Shown: positions 16,882 to 26,569 of the stretch, piece after piece
How positions within the stretch are numbered: position 1 is the first letter of the stretch
Layout of the letters: each line of letters opens with the position of its first letter
Source: Microbacterium oxydans
GTDB lineage: Bacteria > Actinomycetota > Actinomycetes > Actinomycetales > Microbacteriaceae
NCBI RefSeq assembly: GCF_900095745.1
Contig: NZ_FMIR01000017.1
Location: 1-64,000, forward strand
DNA length: 64,000 bases
Direction of reading: 5' to 3'
Translations under genes and position numbers: made by a program
Notes under the pieces: generated by a model
Told to the model about the DNA's origin: nothing
What the model saw: the letters and a program-made list of their open reading frames with translations, nothing else
The model's database searches: none

Positions 16882-18393
16882 TCAGCCTTCGACGGTGAAG
16901 GGCGCGAGTTCTGCCGCGAGGCGTTCGGACACCCGTGCGTGCACAGCGGTGCCCGCCTCTCGATGCTCCACCTCGAGGAGCATCCCCGTCTCATGGATGG
17001 CTGCCACGAGGTCACCGCGGTCATAGGGGATCACCGCGTGGATCTCGATCGCGGGCTTCGGGAGGGCTTCCTCGATGACGGCACGCAGCTCGGCGATTCC
17101 CTCACCGGACCGCGACGACACGAAGTGCGCATGCGGCTGCAGACCGCGGAGCACCAGGCGCTCGTCGTCATCGATCAGGTCAGCCTTGTTGAAGACGACG
17201 ATCTCGGGCAGATCTCGCACGCCGACATCGCCGAGTACGTCGCGCACCGTCTGCAGCTGCCCGGCCGGATCGGGGTGCGACGCATCGACGACGTGAAGCA
17301 CCACGTCCGCCTCTCCGACCTCCTCCAACGTCGAGCGGAAGGCCTCGACGAGCTGATGCGGGAGGTTGCGGACGAAACCGACGGTGTCGGTCAGCGTGTA
17401 GACACGGCCGTCTTCGGTCTCCGAACGGCGCACGGTCGCGTCCAACGTCGCGAACAGCGCGTTCTCGACCAGGACGCCGGCACTGGTGAGCGCATTGAGC
17501 AGACTCGACTTGCCTGCGTTGGTGTAGCCGGCGATCGCCACCGAGGGGATGGTGTTGCGTTTGCGCTCCGCACGCTTCGCTTCACGAGCCGGTCCGAAGT
17601 CACGGATCTGCCGACGGAGGAGCGCCATCTTGGTGCGGATCCGTCGCCGATCGAGCTCGATCTTGGTCTCACCGGGGCCACGGGATCCCATGCCCGCACC
17701 ACCGGCGCCGACCTGGCCACCGGCCTGGCGACTCATGGAGTCACCCCAGCCGCGAAGACGAGGGAGCAGATACTCGAGCTGGGCGAGCTCGACCTGCGCC
17801 TTGCCCTCCCTGCTCTTCGCGTGCTGGCTGAAGATGTCGAGGATCACGGTCGTGCGGTCGATGACCTTCACCTTCACGACATCCTCGAGCGCGCGTCGCT
17901 GGCTCGGCGCGAGTTCGGTATCGGCGATGACTGTATCGGCTCCGACGGCAGCGACGATGTCCTTGAGCTCCTGCGCCTTGCCGCGCCCGAGATACGTGGC
18001 AGCATCCGGGTGGGGGCGACGCTGCAGTACGCCATCGAGCACGACGGCACCCGCGGTCTCCGCCAGTGCGGCGAGCTCACGCAGCGAGTTCTCGGCATCC
18101 TCCTGCGCACCCTGCGGGTATACACCGACGAGGACGACGTTCTCCAGGCGAAGCTGTCGGTACTCGACCTCGGTGACGTCCTCGAGCTCTGTCGAGAGTC
18201 CACCGACGCGGCGAAGGGCGTGACGGTCTTCGAGATCCCATTGCGCCCCGTCCCTGCTGGTGTGCGCAGCGGTCGACTCGTCCTGCAGCGCCTGCGCTGC
18301 CCCGAACACGTGCACGTCGGAGCGCTTCTCTGCGTTCGCGAGCACACGATCGACCGTCTCGTCGCCGTTGGAGGGTGTCGTGGTATCCGTCAT
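16882..18393 (-). CDS. hflX: Ribosome-associated GTPase HflX
   Basis: A 503-residue GTPase. The N-terminal HflX domain (about 83-270) includes LGRGKAQEL and GPGETKIELDRR, then the G domain begins: G1 GYTNAGKS (289-296), G3 DTVGF, G4 NKAD. A C-terminal domain completes the usual length. HflX splits stalled or stress-inactivated ribosomes. The ATG at 18393 has AAGGAACGG directly upstream. It is divergent from the RsmC-like methyltransferase gene, 70 bp away. Confidence 0.95.
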   Translation of the reverse strand: MTDTTTPSNGDETVDRVLANAEKRSDVHVFGAAQALQDESTAAHTSRDGAQWDLEDRHALRRVGGLSTELEDVTEVEYRQLRLENVVLVGVYPQGAQEDAENSLRELAALAETAGAVVLDGVLQRRPHPDAATYLGRGKAQELKDIVAAVGADTVIADTELAPSQRRALEDVVKVKVIDRTTVILDIFSQHAKSREGKAQVELAQLEYLLPRLRGWGDSMSRQAGGQVGAGGAGMGSRGPGETKIELDRRRIRTKMALLRRQIRDFGPAREAKRAERKRNTIPSVAIAGYTNAGKSSLLNALTSAGVLVENALFATLDATVRRSETEDGRVYTLTDTVGFVRNLPHQLVEAFRSTLEEVGEADVVLHVVDASHPDPAGQLQTVRDVLGDVGVRDLPEIVVFNKADLIDDDERLVLRGLQPHAHFVSSRSGEGIAELRAVIEEALPKPAIEIHAVIPYDRGDLVAAIHETGMLLEVEHREAGTAVHARVSERLAAELAPFTVEG

Positions 18394-18463
18394 CCGTTCC
18401 TTGTCTCTGGGGGTTTTGTAGCGAGCCTTAACCTTAGCCCGCGCTGTCCGGTACGCTCACCGT

Positions 18464-19111
18464 ATGGGGTCAGACCACTACTTCACTGCGGCCCCGGCAA
18501 GCCCCGAGAATCTGCGCAGGATCCGTGTATCACTCGCAGGCCGAGAGCTGGAAGTCACCACCGCCGGTGGCGTCTTCAGCCCGGATCGGCTGGATGCCGG
18601 CACTGCAGTGCTTCTCGCCAACATGCCCCCGGTTCCCCCGGGAGGCAATCTTCTCGACCTCGGCAGCGGCTGGGGCCCCGTCAGCATCTCGATGGCCCTC
18701 GCCGCTCCGCATGCGACGATCTGGGCCGTCGATGTGAATGAGCGAGCCCTCGATCTGGTGCGCCGCAACGCCGCGTCCCTCGGGCTCACCAATGTCAACG
18801 CATCTCTACCCGACGATGTTCCCGAGCACGTCTCGTTCCGCACGATCCGTTCGAATCCGCCCATCCGCGTCGGCAAGAACGAACTGCACGGGCTGCTCGA
18901 GCGGTGGATACCGAGGCTCGACGAACGCAGCGATGCCTGGCTCGTGGTCCAGCGCAATCTCGGCGCCGATTCGCTGCAGCGCTGGATCGGTTCCACGTTC
19001 CAGCCCGGATACAGCGTCTTCCGCACCGCCACGGGCAAGGGCTACCGCATCCTCAAGGTACGCAAGCACGGAACGCCGCCGACCGAGCCGATCGCACTGT
19101 CCGGGCTCTGA
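18464..19111 (+). CDS. RsmC-like SAM-dependent methyltransferase
   Basis: A 215-residue class I methyltransferase. Motif I is LLDLGSGWG (63-71), the acidic motif II is WAVDVNERAL (88-97), and NPPI (132-135) is the base-flipping signature of rRNA/DNA amino-methyltransferases. The length matches the C-terminal half of E. coli RsmC, which methylates G1207 of 16S rRNA; the lone catalytic domain is common in Gram-positives. The exact target is inferred. TACGCT at 18452-18457 lies 6 nt before the ATG. Confidence 0.88.
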   Translation: MGSDHYFTAAPASPENLRRIRVSLAGRELEVTTAGGVFSPDRLDAGTAVLLANMPPVPPGGNLLDLGSGWGPVSISMALAAPHATIWAVDVNERALDLVRRNAASLGLTNVNASLPDDVPEHVSFRTIRSNPPIRVGKNELHGLLERWIPRLDERSDAWLVVQRNLGADSLQRWIGSTFQPGYSVFRTATGKGYRILKVRKHGTPPTEPIALSGL

Positions 19112-19165
19112 CCGCTTCGATCCGGAGCGGCCACCCCCGGCGACGATGACGCCATCCGGCTTCGG

Positions 19166-20038
19166 TCAGCGCAGTTCGATCTCTCCGCTGAAGACGAGTT
19201 GAGCGGGACCCGACAGCGCGACGTGCTCCCCGTCTTCCGCGGGGAACATCCGCACTCCGAGCGTCCCCCCTGGGACCTCGACCTGCCAGTTGTTCGGCGC
19301 GTTCTCCCCTGCCCAGTAGCGTACGGCGAGTGCGGTCGCAGCCACACCGGTGCCACAGCTGAGGGTCTCACCGACGCCGCGCTCGAACACGCGCATGCGC
19401 ACGTGCCCGACTCCGTCACGAACCAACGGCTCGCCCGGAACGACGAACTCGACGTTGGCACCGGCCGGCAGAACGGGCTCGAGTTCCGGCGCGCGGTGCA
19501 GGTCGAGCAAGCCGAGCTCGTGCTCCGACGCGATCGCCACGATCACGTGCGGATTGCCCACATCGATGCCGAGACCAGGACGCGTGACCGGAAGGCCGTC
19601 GACCCGCACCAGCGGATCGTCGCCGGAGAGCTTCCACCGACCGAGGTCGACCTGGTATCCGGTCGCGCTGCGCGTCACGTCGCGCACACCGGCACGGGTG
19701 CCGATCGGGAGCGTCGCTCCCGGTTCGATGGTCGCGAGACCTGCCCGTACGAGATAGTGCGCGAAGACCCGGATGCCGTTGCCGCACATCTCCGCGATCG
19801 ACCCGTCGGCGTTGCGATAGTCCATAAACCACTCGGCGGCGGGTTCCTCCGCCAGCGCTGCAGCACCGTCGGCGATGGAGGCCGACCGCACGACCCGGAG
19901 GATGCCGTCGGCACCGATCCCGAAGTGGCGGTCACACAGCACTGCGACCTGCTCCACCGTGAGATCGAGCGCCCCGTCGGGGTCGGCGATGATGATGAAG
20001 TCGTTGCCCGTGCCGTGACCCTTGGTGAATGCGACCAT
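19166..20038 (-). CDS. dapF: Diaminopimelate epimerase
   Basis: A 290-residue DapF. The two catalytic cysteines are C85 in MCGNG and C228 in SCGTG, and the N-terminal [11 protein letters not shown] is diagnostic. It converts LL- to meso-diaminopimelate for lysine and peptidoglycan. The start is the ATG at 20038: a TAGACT hexamer 7 nt upstream and the family's usual N-terminus (MVAFTKGHG) both support it over the ATG nine codons earlier. Confidence 0.96.
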   Translation of the reverse strand: MVAFTKGHGTGNDFIIIADPDGALDLTVEQVAVLCDRHFGIGADGILRVVRSASIADGAAALAEEPAAEWFMDYRNADGSIAEMCGNGIRVFAHYLVRAGLATIEPGATLPIGTRAGVRDVTRSATGYQVDLGRWKLSGDDPLVRVDGLPVTRPGLGIDVGNPHVIVAIASEHELGLLDLHRAPELEPVLPAGANVEFVVPGEPLVRDGVGHVRMRVFERGVGETLSCGTGVAATALAVRYWAGENAPNNWQVEVPGGTLGVRMFPAEDGEHVALSGPAQLVFSGEIELR

Positions 20039-20045
20039 GCTCCCC

Positions 20046-20051
20046 AGTCTA
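20046..20051 (-). promoter_or_regulatory. -10 TAGACT of dapF, leaderless
   Basis: TAGACT is followed by GGGGAGC and the dapF ATG. The GGGGAG could also act as a ribosome site for a longer transcript. Confidence 0.5.
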
Positions 20052-20110
20052 GAGAGCGCGGCCATACCGCGGAGACGCCGCGCATCCCGCCACGGAAGCG
20101 TTCGAAGAAA

Positions 20111-20650
20111 TCACTCCGAGACTCCGGCCGAGACGACGGCGTAGCGACCGCAGAGGAAGTTGCGGTTTCGCGCGACCTCGAGAAGTTCGAGGTCGAGCCG
20201 TCGCGGAAGCAGCGGTGCGCCGGACCCCAGCGTCGCCGGCGCGTACTGGATCCACACCTCATCCAGGAGGCCCGCGTCTGCGAACTGACCGGCGAGGTCT
20301 CCCCCACCGACGATCCAGATGTCCTGATCTGCGGCGGCAGCGAGCATATCGGCGTGCACGCTCCGCACGTCGCTTTGTGTCAGCCGCACATCAGCGCCCT
20401 CGGGGAGCGGGATCTCGCGGTGCGTGAACACCCAGGTGGGCTGACTGTAGCCCCATCGTCCTTCTTCGTGCTTCATCACCCATTCGTAGGTCGACGAACC
20501 CATCGCCAGCGCGCCGATATTCTTCTCGAAGGCGTTATAGCCCATCGGTCCGTCGGGATCGACGTCTTGCGTGAGCAACCAGTCGAGCGAGTGCTCGTCG
20601 GTCGCGATGAATCCGTCAAGGCTGGATGCGGTGAAGAAATGCGTGGCCAT
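20111..20650 (-). CDS. RibD-C/dihydrofolate-reductase-fold reductase
   Basis: A 179-residue protein of the DHFR-like RibD C-terminal family (YyaP/YwjB type): SLDGFIA near the start, MGSSTYEW (50-57), and WIVGGGDLAGQFADAGLLDE (about 112-131), the NADPH-binding loop. These are NAD(P)H-dependent reductases, mostly of unknown substrate; some reduce pterins or pyrimidines. It is not the true DHFR, which is encoded at 34008-34484. It lies between dapF and miaA as its own unit, with a loosely -10-like GAAGCT 6 nt before the ATG. Confidence 0.82.
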   Translation of the reverse strand: MATHFFTASSLDGFIATDEHSLDWLLTQDVDPDGPMGYNAFEKNIGALAMGSSTYEWVMKHEEGRWGYSQPTWVFTHREIPLPEGADVRLTQSDVRSVHADMLAAAADQDIWIVGGGDLAGQFADAGLLDEVWIQYAPATLGSGAPLLPRRLDLELLEVARNRNFLCGRYAVVSAGVSE

Positions 20651-20708
20651 ACCGTGAGCTTCGCACCGGCCACCGACATCGCGACGAGGTCAGTCGCGGC
20701 GCACCGGC

Positions 20709-21620
20709 TCACTCAGCCAGGAGTGCCTCCGCATCCGCCGGGGCATCCCACCACTCCAGGTCGCGGTACCGCTTGAACCACGACACCTGTCGACGGGCGT
20801 AGCGGCGTGTGAGCGCCTGTGTCTCGGCGATGGCTTCCACCGCGGTGAGAGTGCCGTCCAGCTGGCCAAGCGCCTGCGCGTACCCGATCGCTCTGGAGGC
20901 CGTGGCGCCCGGCTCGAGACCCTTCTGCCGCAGTTCGGCGACTTCGGCCAGCATCCCGGCCTCCCACATCCGCTCGACGCGTTCATCCAGACGGGCGACC
21001 AGCTCCGAGCGTTCGACATGCAGGCCGATGAGTCTCGTGCGCCGATGCCACAGTACGGGCTTCTCCGGCAGGGACGCGCCGTGCGTACTGCTCCCCTGCG
21101 CGAGCACCTCGAGGGCGCGGATGACCCGTCGGCTGTTACGCGGGTCGACCTTCGCCGCTGCTGCCGGATCCTCCGCTCGGAGCCGATCGAGGAGAACGCC
21201 CAAACCGTGCGACTCCAGCTCTGCTTCCAGGCGTGCACGGACCTCGGGGTCTCGCGGCGGAAAGTTGAACTCGTAGACGACACTCGACACATAGAGACCG
21301 GAGCCGCCCACCAGAATCGCATCGCCTCCGCGTCGGTGAATCGCGTCGATCGCGTCTCGTGCTGCGGGCTGGTACCAGGCGACCGCCGCTTCCTGATCGA
21401 CTTCACGAACATCGAAGAGGTGGTGGGGGATCCCGCGACGGTCCTCGACAGGGAGCTTCGCTGTGCCGATGTCCATCCCGCGATAGAGCTGCATGGCGTC
21501 GGCGTTCACGATCTCCGCCGGATTGCCGCGAGCACGAAGCGCCTCCGCCAGGTCAAGCGCCAGGTCGCTCTTCCCGGTTCCTGTGGCCCCGACTATCGCC
21601 CAGAGGCGCGGTTCGCTCAC
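20709..21620 (-). CDS. miaA: tRNA dimethylallyltransferase (MiaA)
   Basis: A 303-residue MiaA. The P-loop GATGTGKS is at 11-18, followed by [17 protein letters not shown], which contacts the prenyl donor, and a C-terminal [13 protein letters not shown] segment near residue 275. It adds a dimethylallyl group to A37 of tRNAs that read UNN codons. The GTG start at 21620 overlaps the miaB stop by 4 nt (GTGA), which coordinates it with the next enzyme of the same modification. An open frame 34 codons upstream is the tail of miaB in another frame. Confidence 0.96.
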   Translation of the reverse strand: MSEPRLWAIVGATGTGKSDLALDLAEALRARGNPAEIVNADAMQLYRGMDIGTAKLPVEDRRGIPHHLFDVREVDQEAAVAWYQPAARDAIDAIHRRGGDAILVGGSGLYVSSVVYEFNFPPRDPEVRARLEAELESHGLGVLLDRLRAEDPAAAAKVDPRNSRRVIRALEVLAQGSSTHGASLPEKPVLWHRRTRLIGLHVERSELVARLDERVERMWEAGMLAEVAELRQKGLEPGATASRAIGYAQALGQLDGTLTAVEAIAETQALTRRYARRQVSWFKRYRDLEWWDAPADAEALLAE

Positions 21621-23164
21621 ACTCCGACGCGAAGGGTCGGCAGACCGAGAGATACGGCGCGCAGGCCGCCGTCGGACGCCGGAGTCGGCACCGCGCACGA
21701 TTCCGCCTGCGAGCGATCCCACGCATCGCCCCCGCGCGTCCGGCGGATCCGCAGCGGAGCCCCGGTCGGATCGTCGGCAAGCAAGTGGAAAGGCGCAGCA
21801 TGCGTCACTCTGACAGTCACGACGTCGCCGGGCCTCGGCAGGTCCGAGCCGGCAGTGACTTCGAAGTGAACCAGACGGTTGTCTTCAGCGCGGCCGGTGA
21901 GGCGGTGCGTCTCGGCGTCTTTCTTGCCTTCACCGGTCGAGACGAGCACCTCGATCTGGCGTCCGACCTGCTTCTGGTTCTCTTCCAGAGAGATTCGCTC
22001 CTGGAGTGCGATCAGACGGTTGTAACGCTCCTGGACGATCTCCTTCGGAACCTGATCCTCCATCGTCGCTGCGGGCGTGCCCTCACGGATCGAGTACTGG
22101 AAGGTGAATGCTCCGGAGAAGCGGGATTGCTCGACGACGCGCATCGTGTCTTCGAAGTCCTCGTCCGTTTCGCCCGGGAAACCGACGATGATGTCGGTCG
22201 TGATCGAGGCGTTCGGGATTCGCGCACGGACACGATCGAGGATCCCGAGGAAACGCTCACTGCGGTACGACCGCCGCATCGCTTTGAGGATGCGATCGCT
22301 GCCGGACTGCAGCGGCATGTGCAACTGCGGCATCACGCTCGGGGTCTCGGCCATGGCGTCGATCACGTCATCGGTGAACGCGGCAGGGTGCGGACTCGTG
22401 AAGCGGATGCGCTCCAGTCCCTCGATTTCGCCGGCGGCGCGCAGCAGCTTTCCGAACGCCTGTCGGTCGCCGAACTCGACGCCGTATGAATTCACGTTCT
22501 GGCCGAGGAGAGTGACCTCGATGGCGCCGTCTTCGACGAGGAGGCGGATCTCGTTGAGGATGTCGCCGGGACGCCGATCCTTCTCCTTGCCACGCAGACT
22601 CGGGACGATGCAGAACGTGCACGTGTTGTTGCAGCCGACCGAGATCGACACCCATCCGCTGTGCGCCGAGTCACGCTTCGTCGGAAGCGTCGACGGGAAC
22701 ACCTCGAGCGACTCGAGGATCTCCAGCTCCGCATCGCCGTTGTGGCGTGCACGCTCCAGCAGCCCGGGCAGCGACCCCATGTTGTGCGTGCCGAACACGA
22801 CGTCCACCCAGGGCGCCTTGTCGAGAACCGCCTGCTTGTCCATCTGGGCCAGGCAGCCGCCGACCGCGATCTGCATACCTTCTTTACGACGCTTGACGGA
22901 GGCGAGATGCCCGAGGGTGCCGTAGAGCTTTCCGGCGGCGTTGTCGCGCACCGCGCAGGTGTTGATGATCACCACGTCGGCCTCGGCGCCGTCGAGTGCA
23001 CGGACGTAGCCGGCGCTTTCCAGCGATCCGGAGAGCCGTTCGGAGTCGTGCACGTTCATCTGGCACCCGAAAGTACGAACCTCGTACGATCGCTGGCGTC
23101 CGTCTTCGTCGACGGCTGCGGACGAGGCGCTGATGATCGTCGGTTCGCTTCGCGGAATAGTCAT
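21617..23164 (-). CDS. miaB: tRNA-2-methylthio-N6-dimethylallyladenosine synthase (MiaB)
   Basis: A 515-residue methylthiotransferase. The N-terminal cluster cysteines are C34, C70 and C104; the radical-SAM CxxxCxxC is C178, C182, C185 in GCNNTCTFC; the C-terminal TRAM domain precedes a short extra tail. It adds the 2-methylthio group to i6A37 made by MiaA. The first codons offer TTG (23170) or ATG (23164); TAGAAT upstream would start transcription about 2 nt before the ATG, so I chose the ATG. It overlaps miaA. Confidence 0.95.
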   Translation of the reverse strand: MTIPRSEPTIISASSAAVDEDGRQRSYEVRTFGCQMNVHDSERLSGSLESAGYVRALDGAEADVVIINTCAVRDNAAGKLYGTLGHLASVKRRKEGMQIAVGGCLAQMDKQAVLDKAPWVDVVFGTHNMGSLPGLLERARHNGDAELEILESLEVFPSTLPTKRDSAHSGWVSISVGCNNTCTFCIVPSLRGKEKDRRPGDILNEIRLLVEDGAIEVTLLGQNVNSYGVEFGDRQAFGKLLRAAGEIEGLERIRFTSPHPAAFTDDVIDAMAETPSVMPQLHMPLQSGSDRILKAMRRSYRSERFLGILDRVRARIPNASITTDIIVGFPGETDEDFEDTMRVVEQSRFSGAFTFQYSIREGTPAATMEDQVPKEIVQERYNRLIALQERISLEENQKQVGRQIEVLVSTGEGKKDAETHRLTGRAEDNRLVHFEVTAGSDLPRPGDVVTVRVTHAAPFHLLADDPTGAPLRIRRTRGGDAWDRSQAESCAVPTPASDGGLRAVSLGLPTLRVGV

Positions 23165-23213
23165 GATCAACCCATTCTACGAGCCGTGCGGATGCGGTTG
23201 CTGCGTCGCTTGC

Positions 23214-24068
23214 TCAGTCCGAATCGACGAATCGAACCCCCGAGCTCGACGCACTCGGGCCAGTCTCCCGCAGTGCCTGCTTGGCCGCCTTCATCGCGAC
23301 GGACCCGTTGTAGCCGCGTCGAGAGAGCTGCCCCACCAGACGCCGGAGCGCGGTGTCATTGTCGAGTCGGCTCAAGGAACGCGCCTTGGTGCGGGCGAAT
23401 TCGAGGGCGCGCTCATCGTCGTCATCCGGCAGTTCGTCGAGTGCAGCGTCGACCACGTCTCGAGGAATGCCTCGTTGAGCCAGCGCACGAGCGAGGGCGA
23501 CTCTCCCCTGCCCCTTCCGTTCGACACCGGACGTCACCAGAGCGCTGGCGAGTGCAGCATCGTCGAGGTAGGCACGACGACAGAAGTCTTCGATCACTTC
23601 ATCTATCACGCCGTTCCCGAGCCCGTGCCCTCGCAGAGCCTGACGTGCTTCGGAGATGGAGAGAGATCGCGTCCGCAGTTTTCTTACGAGCGACTCCTCG
23701 GCCGCACTCCGAGCTTCGTCCGGCACACTCGGATCCTCAGTATCGCCCTGCGATGCGGGCGGTGCCCCGAGCGCATGAAGCCGGGGGGCGGATCTCGATG
23801 CCGGCGAACCGGATCTGGCTGACGCCCCACGGGCGGGATGACGGTCACTCGGGCTCCCGGACTCCGCTGCACTTTCGGCGGGCGATGCACCCGCACCCCA
23901 CGTGGGCCGCCACAGATCTGCACCGTCGGAGCGATCCGACCGGTCGCCGGAGATGTCGTCGTCCGTTCCCGGACTGATCGAAACCGGGTCGACATCCTTC
24001 GCGGCGCGACCGAAAAGGGGAATGATGGGGGCGATCCGATCCGGACCGCCCCCACGTGTGTCATTCAT
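23214..24068 (-). CDS. recX: Regulatory protein RecX with long N-terminal extension
   Basis: A 284-residue protein. The RecX helical repeats occupy about residues 120-268 (for example LRTRSLSISEARQALRGHG and VARALAQRGIPRDVVDAAL-type repeats). The first 120 residues are low-complexity, rich in Ser/Asp/Pro, and have no recognisable fold; most RecX proteins are 150-200 residues in total. RecX binds RecA and limits filament growth. Its ATG overlaps the recA stop by 1 nt (TGATG), so translation is coupled. An internal start is possible, but the overlap favours this one. Confidence 0.88.
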   Translation of the reverse strand: MNDTRGGGPDRIAPIIPLFGRAAKDVDPVSISPGTDDDISGDRSDRSDGADLWRPTWGAGASPAESAAESGSPSDRHPARGASARSGSPASRSAPRLHALGAPPASQGDTEDPSVPDEARSAAEESLVRKLRTRSLSISEARQALRGHGLGNGVIDEVIEDFCRRAYLDDAALASALVTSGVERKGQGRVALARALAQRGIPRDVVDAALDELPDDDDERALEFARTKARSLSRLDNDTALRRLVGQLSRRGYNGSVAMKAAKQALRETGPSASSSGVRFVDSD

Positions 24069-25117
24069 CAGGCCGGACGACGCTCAGCGAGCTCGTCTGC
24101 CGCAGCAGGCACGGCCGCCGGTCCGCCGATGCCGAGCTTCTGCTTGATCTGCGTCTCGATCGCCAGCGCGACATCGGGGTTGTTGAGCAGGAACGTCCGT
24201 GCGTTCTCCTTGCCCTGACCCAGCTGGTCGCCATCGTAGGTGTACCACGAGCCCGACTTCTTGACGATGGCATGTTCGACACCGAAGTCGATCAGGCTGC
24301 CCTCGCGAGAGATGCCGACACCGTAAAGGATGTCGAACTCCGCCTGCTTGAAGGGCGGGGCCATCTTGTTCTTCACGACCTTGACCCTGGTGCGGTTTCC
24401 CACCGCGTCGGTGCCGTCCTTCAGCGTCTCGATACGGCGGATGTCCATGCGGACAGAGGCGTAGAACTTCAGCGCCTTACCGCCGGCGGTGGTCTCGGGC
24501 GAGCCGAAGAAGACACCGATCTTCTCGCGCAGCTGGTTGATGAAGATCATGGTGGTGTTTGTCTGGCTCAGACCACCGGTGAGCTTGCGCAGCGCCTGCG
24601 ACATGAGTCGCGCCTGCAGACCCACGTGCGAGTCACCCATCTCGCCCTCGATCTCGGCACGAGGCACGAGCGCCGCGACGGAGTCGATGACGATGAGGTC
24701 GATGGCACCCGAGCGCACGAGCATGTCGGCGATCTCGAGCGCCTGCTCACCGGTGTCGGGCTGGGAGACGAGAAGCGCGTCGATATCGACGCCGAGCTTC
24801 GCCGCGTAGTCGGGGTCGAGCGCGTGCTCGGCATCGATGAAGGCTGCGATGCCTCCGCCACGCTGGGCATTCGCGATCGCATGCAGTGTCAGCGTCGTCT
24901 TACCCGAGGACTCAGGTCCGTAGATTTCGACGATACGGCCACGCGGGAGACCTCCGACGCCGAGGGCGACGTCAAGGGCGATGGAGCCGGTGGGGATGAC
25001 GGCCACGGGGGCGCGCTCATCGCTGCCCAGCCGCATGACCGAGCCCTTTCCGAACTGACGGTCGATCTGGGCGAGTGCGGTCTCGAGGGACTTCTCGCGG
25101 TCGGCGGGTGATGGCAT
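24068..25117 (-). CDS. recA: Recombinase RecA
   Basis: A 349-residue RecA. Walker A is GPESSGKT (67-74), Walker B is [10 protein letters not shown] (about 140-149), and loop regions [22 protein letters not shown] and the [13 protein letters not shown] segment are intact. It catalyses strand exchange and stimulates LexA self-cleavage. The ATG at 25117 is preceded by AAGGAG at a good distance. recX follows with a 1-nt overlap. A LexA-like box lies about 200 bp upstream, so SOS control with a long leader or a second promoter is likely. Confidence 0.98.
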   Translation of the reverse strand: MPSPADREKSLETALAQIDRQFGKGSVMRLGSDERAPVAVIPTGSIALDVALGVGGLPRGRIVEIYGPESSGKTTLTLHAIANAQRGGGIAAFIDAEHALDPDYAAKLGVDIDALLVSQPDTGEQALEIADMLVRSGAIDLIVIDSVAALVPRAEIEGEMGDSHVGLQARLMSQALRKLTGGLSQTNTTMIFINQLREKIGVFFGSPETTAGGKALKFYASVRMDIRRIETLKDGTDAVGNRTRVKVVKNKMAPPFKQAEFDILYGVGISREGSLIDFGVEHAIVKKSGSWYTYDGDQLGQGKENARTFLLNNPDVALAIETQIKQKLGIGGPAAVPAAADELAERRPA

Positions 25118-25313
25118 GGTCTGCTCCTTCTGCGCGCGTGGTGCCGCCTGTAGGCTGTCGCGGCTCTCCCGGCTGGGAGGAACTCTCCGACAAGGCGTAA
25201 TGGCTCTTCGGCTTGTTTCCACCGTAGGAGAGGCCACCGACATCGACGCGGAGAGCTCACATACCGTGGAGAACAGATTGCCTGAACCACTTGTGCAGAA
25301 GACTACGCCCGGT

Positions 25314-25329
25314 TCGAACAGATCTTCGA
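25314..25329 (-). promoter_or_regulatory. LexA (SOS) box upstream of recA
   Basis: TCGAACAGATCTTCGA matches the actinobacterial SOS consensus TCGAACATATGTTCGA at 14 of 16 positions, with both CGAA/TTCG ends intact. It lies 197 bp before the recA ATG, between recA and the DUF3046 gene. Confidence 0.75.
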
Positions 25330-25384
25330 CGACACGCCGCCCACTGCACATTGTGTGCCGTAACCTGCGGACATCCCCTGGGAC

Positions 25385-25609
25385 TCAACGCCCCCGCGGC
25401 TCCTGCCGTCCGACGCCGTGTCGTCGGTTCTCCGGAACATCCATCTCTGCGCACAACGCAAGCCAGATCTCCCGCGGCGGAGTTCCGTCGTCCAGAGCCT
25501 CGAGCGCCGTACGGCCGCGCAGGGCCGAAAGCCCGAGGTCGTTCACCAACGAAGAGGCCCGCGCCTGGAATTCGGTGTCGACCGCGCGAAGGAACTCGCT
25601 ACGACGCAT
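25385..25609 (-). CDS. DUF3046 protein
   Basis: A 74-residue protein: MRRSEFLRAVDTEFQ at the start, an LGLSALRGRTALEALDDGTPPREIW core, and a short polar tail. This matches DUF3046, which in actinobacteria is found beside recA. Its function is unknown. It lies 21 bp downstream of the clgR-like gene in the same direction and is probably co-transcribed with it. Confidence 0.8.
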   Translation of the reverse strand: MRRSEFLRAVDTEFQARASSLVNDLGLSALRGRTALEALDDGTPPREIWLALCAEMDVPENRRHGVGRQEPRGR

Positions 25610-25630
25610 CGCTCACCCGCACGCCGACGC

Positions 25631-25939
25631 TCAGTGCAGCGAGAGCTGGGGTTCGATCGACGCCACGAGGTCGTCCGGAACGACATCCGGGAAGACCTGA
25701 ATGCCCTCGAGAACAGAGATGCGGTCCCCGACCTCACGCATGATCGTCGAGATGGGGACGTCGAGAGCATCGGCGACGGATGCGAGGATCTCGCTCGACG
25801 CCTCCTTCTGCCCCCGCTCGACCTCACTGAGATAGCCGAGCGCCACCGACGCCTTGCTTGCGACCTGCCGGAGCGTGCGCCCCTTCTGCAGGCGGAAGTC
25901 CCTCAGCACATCGCCGATTTCCTGTCGTACAAGAATCAT
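25631..25939 (-). CDS. clgR: ClgR-like XRE-family transcriptional regulator
   Basis: A 102-residue helix-turn-helix protein. RLQKGRTLRQVASKASVALGYLSEVERGQKEASSEILASVADAL (about residues 16-59) is a full cro/XRE domain and matches ClgR, the activator of clp protease and stress genes in Streptomyces, Corynebacterium and Mycobacterium. Position next to recA and cinA-pgsA-ftsK is the usual one. The ATG at 25939 follows AGGAGG. TAGACT at 25991-25996 is a likely -10 and would give a leader of about 45 nt. Confidence 0.88.
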   Translation of the reverse strand: MILVRQEIGDVLRDFRLQKGRTLRQVASKASVALGYLSEVERGQKEASSEILASVADALDVPISTIMREVGDRISVLEGIQVFPDVVPDDLVASIEPQLSLH

Positions 25940-26080
25940 CGGAACCTCCTCCCCGTGTGATCGTTCGAGGTTTCCCCCGATGAGACAGCCAGTCTAGTAC
26001 TCCTGGCCTGCTCGAAATCTACCCCTGCACTCTGTGGTTTGAATGTGAGCACATCGGTAATAACCGACATCGGACCGCCA

Positions 26081-26569
26081 CTATTCCAGGACGAACTCAA
26101 GCAACACCTGAAGAGCCGCGTTCACCGTCTGCGCACGGATCGAATCACGGTCACCCTGCAGGTGCAGCGCCTTCGCCGAGGAGCCGTCTGGCGTCACGAT
26201 CCCGATGTGCACCGTTCCCACCGGCTGGCCGTCGGGGGAATCCGGCCCCGCGATCCCGGTCGTCGACACACCGACATCCGCCGCGACGCCGTTCACGCTC
26301 ACCACGCGGCGCACACCGTCAGCCATCTGCAGGGCGACCTGCGGATGAACCGGCCCCTCGGCGGCGAGGAGCTCGGCGTCCACTCCGAGCACCGTCGTCT
26401 TGACCGGGGTCGCATACGCCACGACGCCGCCGAGCAGGACCGCGGAAGCGCCCGGAACGGATACGATCTCGGCACACAACGCGCCGCCCGTGAGGGACTC
26501 CGCGACGCCCAGAGACCAGCCGCGCTGATTTAGAGCCGACAGCAGTGCGGCGGCGCCCGCGTCGCTCAT
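26081..26569 (-). CDS. cinA: CinA C-terminal domain protein (nicotinamide-nucleotide amidase)
   Basis: A 162-residue stand-alone CinA amidohydrolase (PncC) domain: VAESLTGGALCAEIVSVPGAS (18-38), VVAYATPVKT and TTGIAGPDSPDGQPVGTVHIG carry the conserved active-site region. PncC deamidates nicotinamide mononucleotide in pyridine-nucleotide recycling. The N-terminal COG1058 domain found in longer CinA proteins is absent. The ATG overlaps the pgsA stop by 4 nt (ATGA), so ftsK-pgsA-cinA form one coupled run. Confidence 0.93.
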   Translation of the reverse strand: MSDAGAAALLSALNQRGWSLGVAESLTGGALCAEIVSVPGASAVLLGGVVAYATPVKTTVLGVDAELLAAEGPVHPQVALQMADGVRRVVSVNGVAADVGVSTTGIAGPDSPDGQPVGTVHIGIVTPDGSSAKALHLQGDRDSIRAQTVNAALQVLLEFVLE

